NCBI GenBank assembly: GCA_047975765.1
Contig: JBKEEF010000002.1
Span: 302,397 to 366,396, forward strand
DNA: 64,000 nucleotides
Reading direction: 5' to 3'
From: JAQWBS01 sp047975765
Lineage (GTDB): Bacteria; Pseudomonadota; Alphaproteobacteria; RF32; CAG-239
The notes beneath the pieces were generated by a model that made no database searches, was not told where the DNA came from, and saw nothing but the letters and a program-made list of their open reading frames with translations. Each line of letters opens with the position of its first letter. The stretch's first letter is position 1. Of this stretch, positions 32,366-41,376 are shown in pieces. The translations under genes and the position numbers were made by a program.

Positions 32366-34123
32366 TTATTTTCCTTTTATTTTCAAGATATCTTCAACAA
32401 CCAAGTCAGGGGTTAGATGATATCTTTGATAAAGTTCATCAATAGAATTTCTATCAGTGAATTCTTTCTTTGCCCCAAAGTTTAGAACTTTAATATTTGT
32501 AGGTCCATAAAAACGTGCAACTTTTTCACCAAAACCGCCATCAAGTTCTCCATCTTCAAGAGTTATAATAATTTTATGGTTATTTGCCAAGTCTGTAAGT
32601 AGTTTTTCATCCAGTCCACTAATAAAACGAGGATTAATTAAAGTTGGCGTGATGTCATGAGTTTCTAATTTTTGAACAATTTTTTCTCCTAAGCCGAAAA
32701 AACTACCTAAGGCTAAAATTGCGACATCGTTTCCTTTTTGAACAATTATTGATGTGTTAAGTTTATCATAATTTGTATCAACCGTTTCAGATGTTGAAGT
32801 AACGGAAGATGGTACACGGATAACCACAGGATGACTTTTTTGTTCAAGTCCCCAATTGAGCATTGCAAGATATTCTTGTTTATTCGTTGGAGCTAAATGA
32901 ATAATATTTGGAATGTTTGAAATTAAAGGAATATCAAAAACACCCAAGTGTGTCATATCTGCCCCAGAAATCCCGTTATTGAAAACAAGAATAACAGCAG
33001 GGTTTTCATTAAGCGCTAGATCATGAGAAAGCTGATCATATGTTCTTTGAATGAAAGCCGCATGAACCATAAAAACTGGTTTGCAACCACCCTTTGCTAA
33101 AGCTGAAGAGAAAGCGACGGCGTGTTCTTCTGCAATGCCAACATCAACATAATTTGCGCCTAATGCAATTCTTCTTTCAAGAGGTAGGGCAAAAAGTCCT
33201 GGTGTTCCTGCGTTGATGAGAACAATTTCCTTATCTGTTTTGATTTTTTCACAGAGAAAATTTGTTGTGATTGAGCCATAAGTTTCATACTTGCTGAAGT
33301 CAATGGATTTTTCGCCTGTTTCAATATTAAACGGAACACTCCAATGCCAAGGTTCTTTATCTTCTGAGGCAAGTCTATAGCCATTACCTTTGTTGGTGTG
33401 AACATGAAGGAGAATAGGTTTGTTTGTATCTTTGATTTTTGTAAAGATTTCAATCAATCTTTCAATATCATTACCTTCTTCTAAATAAGTATATTCAAAA
33501 CCAAGTGCTTTAAACAAATTGCATTCTGCATTTCCATTACTTTCTCTCAATTGTCTTAAGTTAGTGTATAATCCACCATGATTTTCAGCAATGGACATTT
33601 CATTGTCATTCACAACAATAATTATATTACTTCCCAAAACAGCTGCATTATTCAAACCTTCTAAGGCTTCGCCACCACTTAACGAACCGTCGCCTATGAC
33701 AGCAATCACATTATGTTTTTCACCTTTGAGATCACGTGCTTTTGCTAAACCACAAGCTAGGCTGACAGAGGTTGATGTATGCCCGATAGAAAAGAAATCA
33801 TGTTCACTTTCTTTTGGGTTTGTGTAACCCGAAATTACTTTCATATCGGCTTCATTTAAAAAACCATTCTTTCTGCCTGTTAACATTTTGTGTGGATAGC
33901 ATTGATGTGAAACATCAAAAACAATTTTGTCTTGAGGAGAGTTGAAGACATAGTGCAAAGCGATTGTTGCTTCCACAAACCCTAAGTTAGGTCCAACGTG
34001 TCCACCAACTTTACTATCACGATATAAAATAGCATCTCTTATCTCAATGGCTAAAGAATTTAGGTCTTTTGTTGAAAGTTTTTTTACATCTTGTGGGCTA
34101 TTGATACGGTCTAAATAAGTCAT
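32366..34123 (-). CDS. dxs: 1-deoxy-D-xylulose-5-phosphate synthase
   Basis: Makes the first intermediate of the MEP isoprenoid pathway (also used for thiamine and pyridoxal) from pyruvate and glyceraldehyde 3-phosphate. The thiamine-diphosphate motif GDGSLSGGEALEGLNNAA, DVSHQCYPHKMLTGR and the central GIAEEHAVAFSSALAKGG are clear. About 585 aa is shorter than the usual 620-640. Start 34123 is chosen for GGAG 6 nt upstream. A MerR-type promoter drives it, an unusual control for this enzyme. Confidence 0.88.
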   Translation of the reverse strand: MTYLDRINSPQDVKKLSTKDLNSLAIEIRDAILYRDSKVGGHVGPNLGFVEATIALHYVFNSPQDKIVFDVSHQCYPHKMLTGRKNGFLNEADMKVISGYTNPKESEHDFFSIGHTSTSVSLACGLAKARDLKGEKHNVIAVIGDGSLSGGEALEGLNNAAVLGSNIIIVVNDNEMSIAENHGGLYTNLRQLRESNGNAECNLFKALGFEYTYLEEGNDIERLIEIFTKIKDTNKPILLHVHTNKGNGYRLASEDKEPWHWSVPFNIETGEKSIDFSKYETYGSITTNFLCEKIKTDKEIVLINAGTPGLFALPLERRIALGANYVDVGIAEEHAVAFSSALAKGGCKPVFMVHAAFIQRTYDQLSHDLALNENPAVILVFNNGISGADMTHLGVFDIPLISNIPNIIHLAPTNKQEYLAMLNWGLEQKSHPVVIRVPSSVTSTSETVDTNYDKLNTSIIVQKGNDVAILALGSFFGLGEKIVQKLETHDITPTLINPRFISGLDEKLLTDLANNHKIIITLEDGELDGGFGEKVARFYGPTNIKVLNFGAKKEFTDRNSIDELYQRYHLTPDLVVEDILKIKGK

Positions 34124-34165
34124 TTTATTCTCCAAAATTTTATAATATTTATCGATTCGAAAATC

Positions 34166-34196
34166 AGTATAAATGTTAGAGTATACTCTAAGTCAA
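34166..34196 (-). promoter_or_regulatory. MerR-type promoter of dxs-merR
   Basis: On the minus strand TTGACT (34196-34191) and TATACT (34171-34166) are separated by 19 bp that contain the perfect palindrome TTAGAGTATACTCTAA (34176-34191). The long spacer with a central dyad is the hallmark of promoters that MerR proteins activate. Confidence 0.8.
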
Positions 34197-34220
34197 TAGG
34201 TGTTTTTCATAAAAAAGTTC

Positions 34221-34251
34221 TTGACTTAGAGAAAGCTCTAAGATGTAGGTT
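34221..34251 (+). promoter_or_regulatory. MerR-type promoter of the cupin gene
   Basis: TTGACT (34221-34226), 19 bp, then TAGGTT (34246-34251); the dyad CTTAGAGAAAGCTCTAAG spans 34225-34242. It faces away from the dxs promoter and has the same half-site, CTTAGAG, so the same MerR protein probably controls both genes. Confidence 0.75.
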
Positions 34252-34298
34252 CAAAAAAGATAGTATTAGCTTAAACTTAAAAATAAGGAGTTATTGAA

Positions 34299-34703
34299 GT
34301 GAAAGAACAGGATATAAAGGCTATATTTTCTCGAAGAGAACTCAATCCTTATGGAAAATATTTTACTGGAACAACATACCTTAATATGCTTGTTGAAAAA
34401 GATGTTGTCTTTAATATCCCTATTGCAAATGTTACATTTGAACCAAAAGCTAGAACAAATTGGCATAAGCATAGTGGTGGACAGATATTGCTTATCACAG
34501 CAGGAGAAGGATGTTACCAAGAAAAAGGAAAAGAAATTCAAATTTTACGAAAAGGAGATGTTGTTAAAATAGCTCCAAATATTGAGCATTGGCACGGTGC
34601 TACTCAAAATTCTTGGTTTAGCCATCTTTCAATTGAAACAAATGTGCCTAATAATCAAGTTACATGGCTTGAGAAAGTTAGTGATGATCAATATGTCAAA
34701 TGA
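34299..34703 (+). CDS. Cupin domain protein
   Basis: GTG start with AAGGAG 9 nt upstream. The single cupin barrel shows motif 1 TNWHKHSGGQILLITAGEG, motif 2 PNIEHWHGA and an N-terminal FTGTTYLNML. The two His of motif 1 and the later His can bind a metal. The size and layout fit the small cupins often paired with dehydrogenases or carboxymuconolactone decarboxylase-like genes. It shares a MerR-type promoter region with dxs. Substrate unknown. Confidence 0.85.
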   Translation: MKEQDIKAIFSRRELNPYGKYFTGTTYLNMLVEKDVVFNIPIANVTFEPKARTNWHKHSGGQILLITAGEGCYQEKGKEIQILRKGDVVKIAPNIEHWHGATQNSWFSHLSIETNVPNNQVTWLEKVSDDQYVK

Positions 34704-34769
34704 GTTTACTTTTATGTTTAGTTCTGTTTGAATGGTTAATGTATAAGTAAAATAAGAAAGGCTGAAAAT

Positions 34770-35414
34770 ATGCAACTGACACATTTACATAAAGAATTTG
34801 ATACGCTACAGAAAAAGCATGGTTCATCTATGCTAGATAGTATTTATGGTGCTGGTTGTATTAATAATCCAGATATTTGTTTTATCTTTATGAATCCAAC
34901 AGGCAAAAATGTTGCAAGCGCTAAAGAATGGAAAGGAATAAAAGCTCCTTGGATAGGGACTAAAAATACTTGGAAACTGCTTAATTCTATTGGGGTATTA
35001 TCCAATTCGATACTTGAACTCATTCTATCCAAAAAGCCAAATAATTGGGATTATTCCTTTGCTGAACAGGTCTATAAAGAAATAGCGAACAAAAAAATTT
35101 ATATTACAAATTTGGGAAAATGTACCAAAGATGATGCATCACATATTAAAGATAGTGTTTTTAAAGAATATCTTGAACTTTTGGAGCAGGAAATTGCTGA
35201 AGTGAAGCCAAAAAAGATTGTCACATTTGGAAATCAAGTCAGTTCACTATTTCTGAAAACCCCAACAAAAGTATCTGAAGTTCGCAAGAAGTTTATCGTC
35301 AAAGAAATTGATGGTAATATGTTTAAAGTTTTTCCAGTTTACTATCCTGTTGGACAAGGAATGCGAAACATTGATAAAGCCATTGAAGATATTATTTTTG
35401 CAATGGAAAAATAA
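34770..35414 (+). CDS. Uracil-DNA glycosylase superfamily protein
   Basis: DICFIFMNPTGKNVAS (near residue 31) and PWIGTKNTWKLLN fit motif 1 and the region after it in UDG-fold proteins. IYITNLGKCTK and KPKKIVTFGNQVSSLF follow, and the end VYYPVGQGMRNI stands where the HPS(P) loop usually lies. Motif 1 has Asn instead of the usual Glu/Asp catalytic set, so it may act on another base or have lost activity. It follows the cupin gene after 66 nt. Confidence 0.75.
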   Translation: MQLTHLHKEFDTLQKKHGSSMLDSIYGAGCINNPDICFIFMNPTGKNVASAKEWKGIKAPWIGTKNTWKLLNSIGVLSNSILELILSKKPNNWDYSFAEQVYKEIANKKIYITNLGKCTKDDASHIKDSVFKEYLELLEQEIAEVKPKKIVTFGNQVSSLFLKTPTKVSEVRKKFIVKEIDGNMFKVFPVYYPVGQGMRNIDKAIEDIIFAMEK

Positions 35415-35438
35415 TTAGCAAATAATAGAAATATATAT

Positions 35439-35473
35439 AAAAAAAACGTCTTATATAATAAGACGTTTTTTTT
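35439..35473. terminator. Bidirectional terminator
   Basis: AAAAAAAACGTCTTA pairs with TAAGACGTTTTTTTT around a 5-nt loop, between two convergent genes. Confidence 0.9.
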
Positions 35474-35500
35474 ATATAAGTTAAAATCAGATTATAAATC

Positions 35501-36064
35501 TTAATACTTCTTAGCAGGAATTACTGAAAATTCATCATATCCATTCTTATCTTTAATATGCAAACAAACAAGAACGCTATCATCTTGAATATAGCCACCC
35601 TTAATTTGATCTTCATCACGGTAAATAGTTCTTGCTTTAATGTAAGTTTTATCGTTTCCTGAAACTGAACTTGGAATCTTCAAAGCGTCAGCATACATAT
35701 TTGATGTATCGTTCAAGTAGTCTTTTATTGTTTTAAGTTCTGCTGTTGGGGTTTCCATACTTCTAATATTTGCAACCTCTTTTGCCATCTCTGATAACCA
35801 TTTAGCATCATTTACCTTAGTTTCATCCAAAGAATATAAACACATCGCACCACCTAAAGAATTTTCAGGGTCTTTTTTGTAAAGATTTCCACTTGCTTGA
35901 ACAAAAGACATAAAAACGATTTTGGCGCTTTTAACTTCTTGTTCCCAATTTTCGAGAGCTTTTTTTCTCCAGTTACTAAAAAAAGGTTTGCCGTAAATTT
36001 TGCTAACTTCCTCTAAGTTTTGACTTGCTCCAGTATATGTTTGTTTAATTTTTGTGATATCCAT
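35501..36064 (-). CDS. Unknown soluble protein, 187 aa
   Basis: The ATG at 36064 is chosen because TAGGAG lies 8 nt upstream. The product starts MDITKIKQTYTGASQ, has a helical first half with WRKKALENWEQEV and a beta-rich second half ending FSVIPAKKY. No signal peptide, membrane segment or known motif is visible. It stands alone and ends at a shared terminator. Confidence 0.7.
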   Translation of the reverse strand: MDITKIKQTYTGASQNLEEVSKIYGKPFFSNWRKKALENWEQEVKSAKIVFMSFVQASGNLYKKDPENSLGGAMCLYSLDETKVNDAKWLSEMAKEVANIRSMETPTAELKTIKDYLNDTSNMYADALKIPSSVSGNDKTYIKARTIYRDEDQIKGGYIQDDSVLVCLHIKDKNGYDEFSVIPAKKY

Positions 36065-36406
36065 TGTTTCTTCTCCTAGCTTCAATTTTTAAATAAAGTC
36101 ATAACGTAACAAATAAAATATAATTTGGAAGGTAAAAAAAGGGTTTATAAACAATAGTTTTGGAAAAAAATAAACTAATAACAATGAATTAGAAAATTAT
36201 AAAACGAAAAGTTTAGGAATTAAAGTTTTAAAAACTGTAAAACTCTAATGATAGTTATAATATTGTTTTAGATAAGATTTTATTATGGTTTAGAGAGTTA
36301 GTATCAACATCATTAGACGAATGGAATATTGTAAACTTACACAAATTATGATACTAGTATTTTCAATTAATCATTATTGTGTCAAAGTTAAAATTATTAT
36401 TTAAAT
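36065..36406. other. AT-rich gap without recognised features
   Basis: These 342 bases between two divergent unknown genes are very AT-rich. No open frame with a ribosome site, no strong hairpin and no repeat is seen. Promoters for both flanking genes must lie here, but none stands out. Confidence 0.5.
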
Positions 36407-36904
36407 ATGGAAAATTCAAAAGAAAATTCAATTTTTAAGCACCTTTATCTAAAAGATGGTCAATTATTTCTTCTAGAAGATATTGACAATAATCGTCCAA
36501 AGTCAGAGTATTTTGGTATCGGTATTAGTATTGAGTCTGGGCTATTTATTTTGGGAACAATACCTCCAGCTAATGCTTGGAATATTGAAGGTCCAAGAGA
36601 TTGGCAGACTATTACAAATTTTGTCAGTAGCCTAAAGTTAGATGGTAAATCACTAGAAATATGTGATGGTCGTGCATATACTGAGCTTAGAAAACTTAAG
36701 CTTGAACGTATATTAGATGAGAAAATAGAAGAAATACAAAAAAAAAGCTACTATATTTATCCTTTTTATGGAAGGGCTGCTTGGGGACCTGAGTATGATG
36801 CAACAAAGGCTGTTGTTTATGGTTCCTATGGCGATTCATATTGGCTTGAAAATAAAGAGCGCAGTAGTGTTGTAGAAATTATCTCAATAGTCTATTATTG
36901 CTAA
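36407..36904 (+). CDS. Unknown protein, 165 aa
   Basis: The product has an N-terminal MENSKENSIFKHLYLKDGQL and Trp-rich motifs such as PPANAWNIEGPRDWQ and YGRAAWGPEYDATKA. There is no signal peptide or membrane segment. No Shine-Dalgarno precedes the ATG, a trait shared with several other unknown genes in the window (50923, 53708). A clear terminator follows. Family not recognised. Confidence 0.65.
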   Translation: MENSKENSIFKHLYLKDGQLFLLEDIDNNRPKSEYFGIGISIESGLFILGTIPPANAWNIEGPRDWQTITNFVSSLKLDGKSLEICDGRAYTELRKLKLERILDEKIEEIQKKSYYIYPFYGRAAWGPEYDATKAVVYGSYGDSYWLENKERSSVVEIISIVYYC

Positions 36905-36908
36905 GTAT

Positions 36909-36947
36909 AAAAAAAGTCCAAAACATATATGTTTTGGACTTTTTTTT
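36909..36947 (+). terminator. Terminator
   Basis: A near-perfect palindrome around GTCCAAAACATATATGTTTT with a T-run, directly after the 165-aa gene and at the left edge of the mobile element. Confidence 0.85.
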
Positions 36948-36987
36948 ATTGGCGGTGTAGAACCATACTGTCAATTCTAGCATACAT

Positions 36988-37150
36988 AATTCCCTAATAA
37001 CAGGGAATTTACAGGGAATTTTGATGGTTTTTAAGTCATTTTTCCACCCGCATTCCGCTGTAAGTCTTGTAAACACTGGTATTTATCACATAAGCTTATC
37101 AACAGCCCCTAAAAATAACAGGGAATTTAATTCGAGATATCAGGGAAATT
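36988..37150. repeat. Iterated ACAGGGAATTT motif
   Basis: ACAGGGAATTT occurs at 37000-37010, 37011-37021 and 37118-37128, with a variant CAGGGAAATT at 37141-37150 and an inverted copy AATTCCCT at 36988-36995. The cluster lies just inside the left edge of the element, before its first gene. It may be a regulator or recombinase binding region. Confidence 0.6.
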
Positions 37151-37202
37151 ATCTTGACTTACAGGCAAACAAGAGCGTGTATCAGCGTAAAGGAAAAGCA
37201 CT

Positions 37203-37400
37203 ATGTACAAGAAACCACCAGCCCATACCCGCTTCAAAAAAGGCACCTCAGGCAACCCCGCCGGCAGACCCAAAAAAGTCAAAGCCAATATAACTTTGCT
37301 GGAACAACTCCTAGAAACATTCTTGCTTGCTATAAAACACGACGAACCCGCTAAATCCAAAATCACTCGTATTGAAAAGATACTGGGTGAGAAAGATTAA
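37203..37400 (+). CDS. DUF5681 phage-type protein, 65 aa
   Basis: The start MYKKPPAHTRFKKGTSGNPAGRPKK is the DUF5681 signature found in small proteins encoded just before phage terminases. The rest (LLEQLLETFLLAIKH and onwards) is helical. The gene normally precedes the terminase large subunit; here an opposed ATPase fragment lies between them. It reads as a complete short protein, but its C-terminus may have been changed by the rearrangement. Confidence 0.75.
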   Translation: MYKKPPAHTRFKKGTSGNPAGRPKKVKANITLLEQLLETFLLAIKHDEPAKSKITRIEKILGEKD

Positions 37401-37439
37401 GAGAGAACTTTATTGTTCATATGGATATGCAGTTGATAA

Positions 37440-39644
37440 CTATATTTTTACAGTCATTGGATTAAAGTCCGTTCCTAATGCTGTGGTTTGCTCTTTTCTT
37501 ACAGGAGGAGTTGCTGGTGCGCTGGCCGATTTTATAATACTGCTTTTATGCACTCCATCCATAATGTCTATCACAGCTACTGCGTTTTGTGCTAGCGTCT
37601 TTAATTCATCTTCTGCAATATAAAAATTCTCTTCTGTAAGTTGAGCATTTCCATGTGAATGTTGGTCTGTAATTTTAATAATATTTGTAATTTTCTGTTT
37701 CAGTCCTTCTTTTGCCGTGTTTTCCAAATCCAAACCATCTATATCAGTACCAAATTCATTTAATCCAGGACTCCGATTTCCGTTTGGCTTGTTTATAACT
37801 TTAGCAAACTTAAACGACAAGAATGTTTCAAGAACTCTACGTATATAATTTGGTAGGTATTTTTTTGCGTTTTGATAAATATCCGCGCTCGTGCCATCAG
37901 CAAATTCAATAACGTTTTTCAGCATATAGAAGTAAGGGCTTTCAAAATTTTTAAGTTCTTCTGGAAGGTCCACCAACTTATCACCATTTATGAATAAACA
38001 ATTTGTATGGCCATAGGCTGCATTGAAGAATTTCAAGAACAAAAAGTTGTGGCTCAATACTATAAGTTGCCTAACACTCTGGAAGGTATCACGTATCAAG
38101 TGTGCTGTACTATAAAGCCTGTTCTCATCCAAGCTAGAAATTGGGTCATCTATTACAACAACAGATTCTTTGCGTTTATCTTCTGTATCGCGCTCATTTT
38201 CAAATTTGCTTAAAAAATAAGCAAAAGCCAACGCCGTTTTTTCTCCGTCACTCAAACAATTTCGCAACTTATTTTTATCTGTTCCGCAAGCATTGTATTT
38301 TATCACAATATTTTCTTCGGGCACGTCCTCATTTATATCAACTATAAAGTGGTCTATTCCCATTATTTTCAAGAACTTTGAAATACTTTTAGATTCTGTC
38401 TTTATTTTTTTCAATTCTTCTCGACGTTTATTTTGGTAAAATAGCAACCCTTCCACATTTGTAGTATCCGTTGTAGATATAGTAGCTATTCTTTTTTGAT
38501 TTTGCTTGTATTTTTCAATATTTCCACCCTTATCGAGCTGGTCAAACTCCAGTAGAATTATCTTTTTATAGATACCACGAATATTATCTTCAATTTTACC
38601 TCTATCCAGCCTTTTTGCGCTCAAAGTTGTCTGAAAGGCGTTTTTCAAAACACTAAATCCATCAATGGCAGTATTCATATTTGATAGGGCATTTATGGCA
38701 GATTGAAACATAGGGAAAACAAACTGAATATCTGCCAATTTGGAATCGCAGGCCTTTAAAATTGTTTCCAGTTCCGATTTTATCCCATTAAAATCAAAAG
38801 CCGCAAATATCTGACCGGTTATTTGTGTTTTATACTTTTCCCACAACCGTCCCAAAATACCAGCATCAGTTGCACATTTATCTACTAACTCAATAGCACC
38901 CTGAATTTGCTCCTTACAGTTTTTTAACTCTGCAATAAAACTTTCGTATCCCTTATCAAAATACCCATTGAAGTTTTGTAAAATCTCATCCAATCGAGCT
39001 GAAATATCAGTATCGCAAATTGGGCATCTAATCTGCCCGCTATGCTCTTTAGCACTATCTAATACACTTTTTCCAAATCTAAACCATTTTTCAGTACTTT
39101 GTTTATATACTTCCTCTACAAACAAGTCTTTTACCTCTTTTATCTTATTTTCCATAACTTCTTTGGATAATTGTTGAACACTCTTGTTTAGTACTGTATT
39201 TATAGCATTCAAATCAAGGGGGCTTTTTTGAAATACAAGCTGTCCGAAGGCTGTCAAATCAACTGCTAAATCTTGCTGATTTTTGCTCAAGCCGTAATCG
39301 TCCGCCAAACTTGTGAGCTTGCCCTGTAATTCATCAAGCGTTTCTGAAGGTAAAAATTCTTTTGATAAATCAGGTGCAGTAAGGCGTTTCCCTTTATCTG
39401 TAAGAGTCTTGTTAAAATTGGAACTATGTGTCTGATTTACTGTTTTAAGCCTATCATCTAGATTTATATTTTCCCCTTCTGCTTTTTTCTTGACGGCTTC
39501 CAATTCCGCTATCTTCTTGTTTGCTTCTTCAATAGCTTTATTTTTGATTTCGCCAGAGGCATTTGAAAATTTTTTTAACCTTCCTTTTGTTCCATCGAAA
39601 ACGTGTGTTGCAACAAAATGAGAGTTGAATACATAAATTGGTTT
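37440..39644 (-). pseudogene. RloC/PrrC-like AAA_13 ATPase lacking its N-terminus
   Basis: The frame has coiled coils, a zinc hook RCPICDTDIS, the ABC signature-like NCLSDGEKTALAFAYFL, Walker B VVVIDDPISSLDENR, the SHNF motif and YIRRVLETFLSFKF near the end, as in AAA_13 proteins related to anticodon nucleases. Homologous sequence is still open upstream of the first ATG (39503) to about 39644 (KPIYVFNSHFVATHVF), where the terminase begins in the other direction. The Walker A region is missing, so the gene is a truncated remnant of a defence gene. Confidence 0.75.
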
Positions 39645-40832
39645 ATTATGTTGATTCGCCGGATATTTGCCAATGACACCCGTAGGGTAATACTAAGCCA
39701 GTGGTATCAAGAGCTATTCCCACAAACAAAATTAAGCTCATCAAAAAAAGCTATTAGTGATTTTGAAACAACTAAAGGTGGCGGACGAATAGCCACATCC
39801 ATCGGCGGCACCTTAACCGGGCGCGGTGCAGATTGGGTCATTATAGATGACCCACTAAAACCAGCAGATGCCAACTCTGACATTCAACGTGAAAAGGTCA
39901 ATGAATGGTATCGCTCAACTCTATTTTCTCGCTTAAACGACAAGAAAACCGGAAAAATAATCCTCATCATGCAACGTTTACATGAGAATGATTTAACAGG
40001 TTATTTACAAGACTCAAATGCCAATTTCAAACACATCAAACTCCCGATCATTGCTGAAGAAGATGAGACCTGGCCGATTTTTGATCGCATCATGGGCACT
40101 CATAAAATATTTAAACGCAAAACAAATGATCTACTTCACCCTGACAGGGAAAATATGGATGTAATCGCCGATTTAAAGAATTCCTTAGGAGAAATGGCTT
40201 TTGCCGGACAATATCAACAAAGACCTGCACCAGCAGAAGGCGGAGTCATCAAAAAAAGCTGGATAAATTACTATGAAAAAGCCCCTGAAAAATTCATGCA
40301 AATCATTCTGCCATGGGACACAGCATCCAAAACCGGAGAGAATAATGCTTTTTCCGCCTGTATTATCTTAGGTGTCAGTGAGGACAGAAAAATCTATGTT
40401 TTGGGCGCCATTCGAGAGAGGGTGGAATTTCCCGATCTAGTCAAAAAAATAGAAGAAACACATACAAACGAGAATAGCAGATATAACAATCCCGATAAGC
40501 GTATCAGTGTAAGAGTAAAGACCTTGATTGAAGAAGCATCCTCAGGCATCCAGGTCGTGCAATTACTAAAGAAAAAGTATCCAAGGTCAAATTTCTCTTC
40601 CATAAGACCAACTCAAGACAAAAAAGAAAGACTAATAAACATCTCCCCATACATTGAAAATGGAACCATATTGTTCCCCAACACCGGAGGATTATGGCTA
40701 AAAGAGTTAATGACAGAGCTTCTAACATTCCCGGCAACAAAGTTCAAAGACCAGTGTGACGCTCTAAGTATGGGTGTAGAATGCGCCTTAGAAATAGTCA
40801 ATCAACCCGAAATGCGAGCCAGATGGATTTAA
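39603..40832 (+). pseudogene. Phage terminase large subunit, N-terminus missing
   Basis: FANDTRRVILSQWYQELFP, TLTGRGADWVIIDDPLKPADANS, then the nuclease domain with LPWDTASKTGENNAFSACIIL (near 230-250) and a C-terminal Asp in KDQCDALSMG match terminases. The family's first segment with Walker A and the ASY motif is absent; recognisable sequence begins near 39663, beside the broken ATPase. DNA packaging is therefore not expected. Confidence 0.75.
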
Positions 40833-40917
40833 TAACCTGTAATATCAATTTTTCTCTCTATTTGAGTTGACTTCGCTCCATTTGTAAGCGTTACTGGCCT
40901 TACGAAAGGAGATAAAA

Positions 40918-41376
40918 ATGGCTATTCGCAAATACAAGAAAAAAATGCCCAAATCGCTGGATGAGATCAAGCGCATGAGCAAAGAGGAACTAAAAGAGCT
41001 TTGGGATTGTTACTTTATAGGCGGCATTCCACTAGCAAAGCCACTTTGGTATAAAATCATGTGTGATGAAACAGGTCTTGCGATTGAACAAAGACATATT
41101 ACTCGTTTAAATACTTATGCTAAAGACCCTAATGGCCACATTGCTAAGGCTTATAAGCACAAATATCACTTAAAATCTGGCTCACAGATCGAAAAAATGT
41201 TCAAAGGCAAACAACATTTGGTACAGGTGTGCCCAGATGGTCGATTCTACTATAATAGCAATCACTACAACACTCTGTCTGCAGTTGCGCTTGATATCTG
41301 TGGTCACAAGGTTTCCGGTAATGACTTCTTTGGACTCAATAATAAAAGCGGAGGTGTGGTTCATGAGCAAAATTAA
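40918..41376 (+). CDS. DUF2924 domain protein
   Basis: LDEIKRMSKEELKELWDCYF and the C-terminal core QHLVQVCPDGRFYYNSNHYNTLSAVALDICGHKVSGNDFFGL are the two halves of DUF2924, a family encoded before large serine recombinases in mobile elements. GAAAGGAG lies 8 nt before the ATG. Its last 14 bases overlap the recombinase start, so the two are translationally coupled. It may be a DNA-binding accessory factor; this is not established. Confidence 0.85.
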   Translation: MAIRKYKKKMPKSLDEIKRMSKEELKELWDCYFIGGIPLAKPLWYKIMCDETGLAIEQRHITRLNTYAKDPNGHIAKAYKHKYHLKSGSQIEKMFKGKQHLVQVCPDGRFYYNSNHYNTLSAVALDICGHKVSGNDFFGLNNKSGGVVHEQN

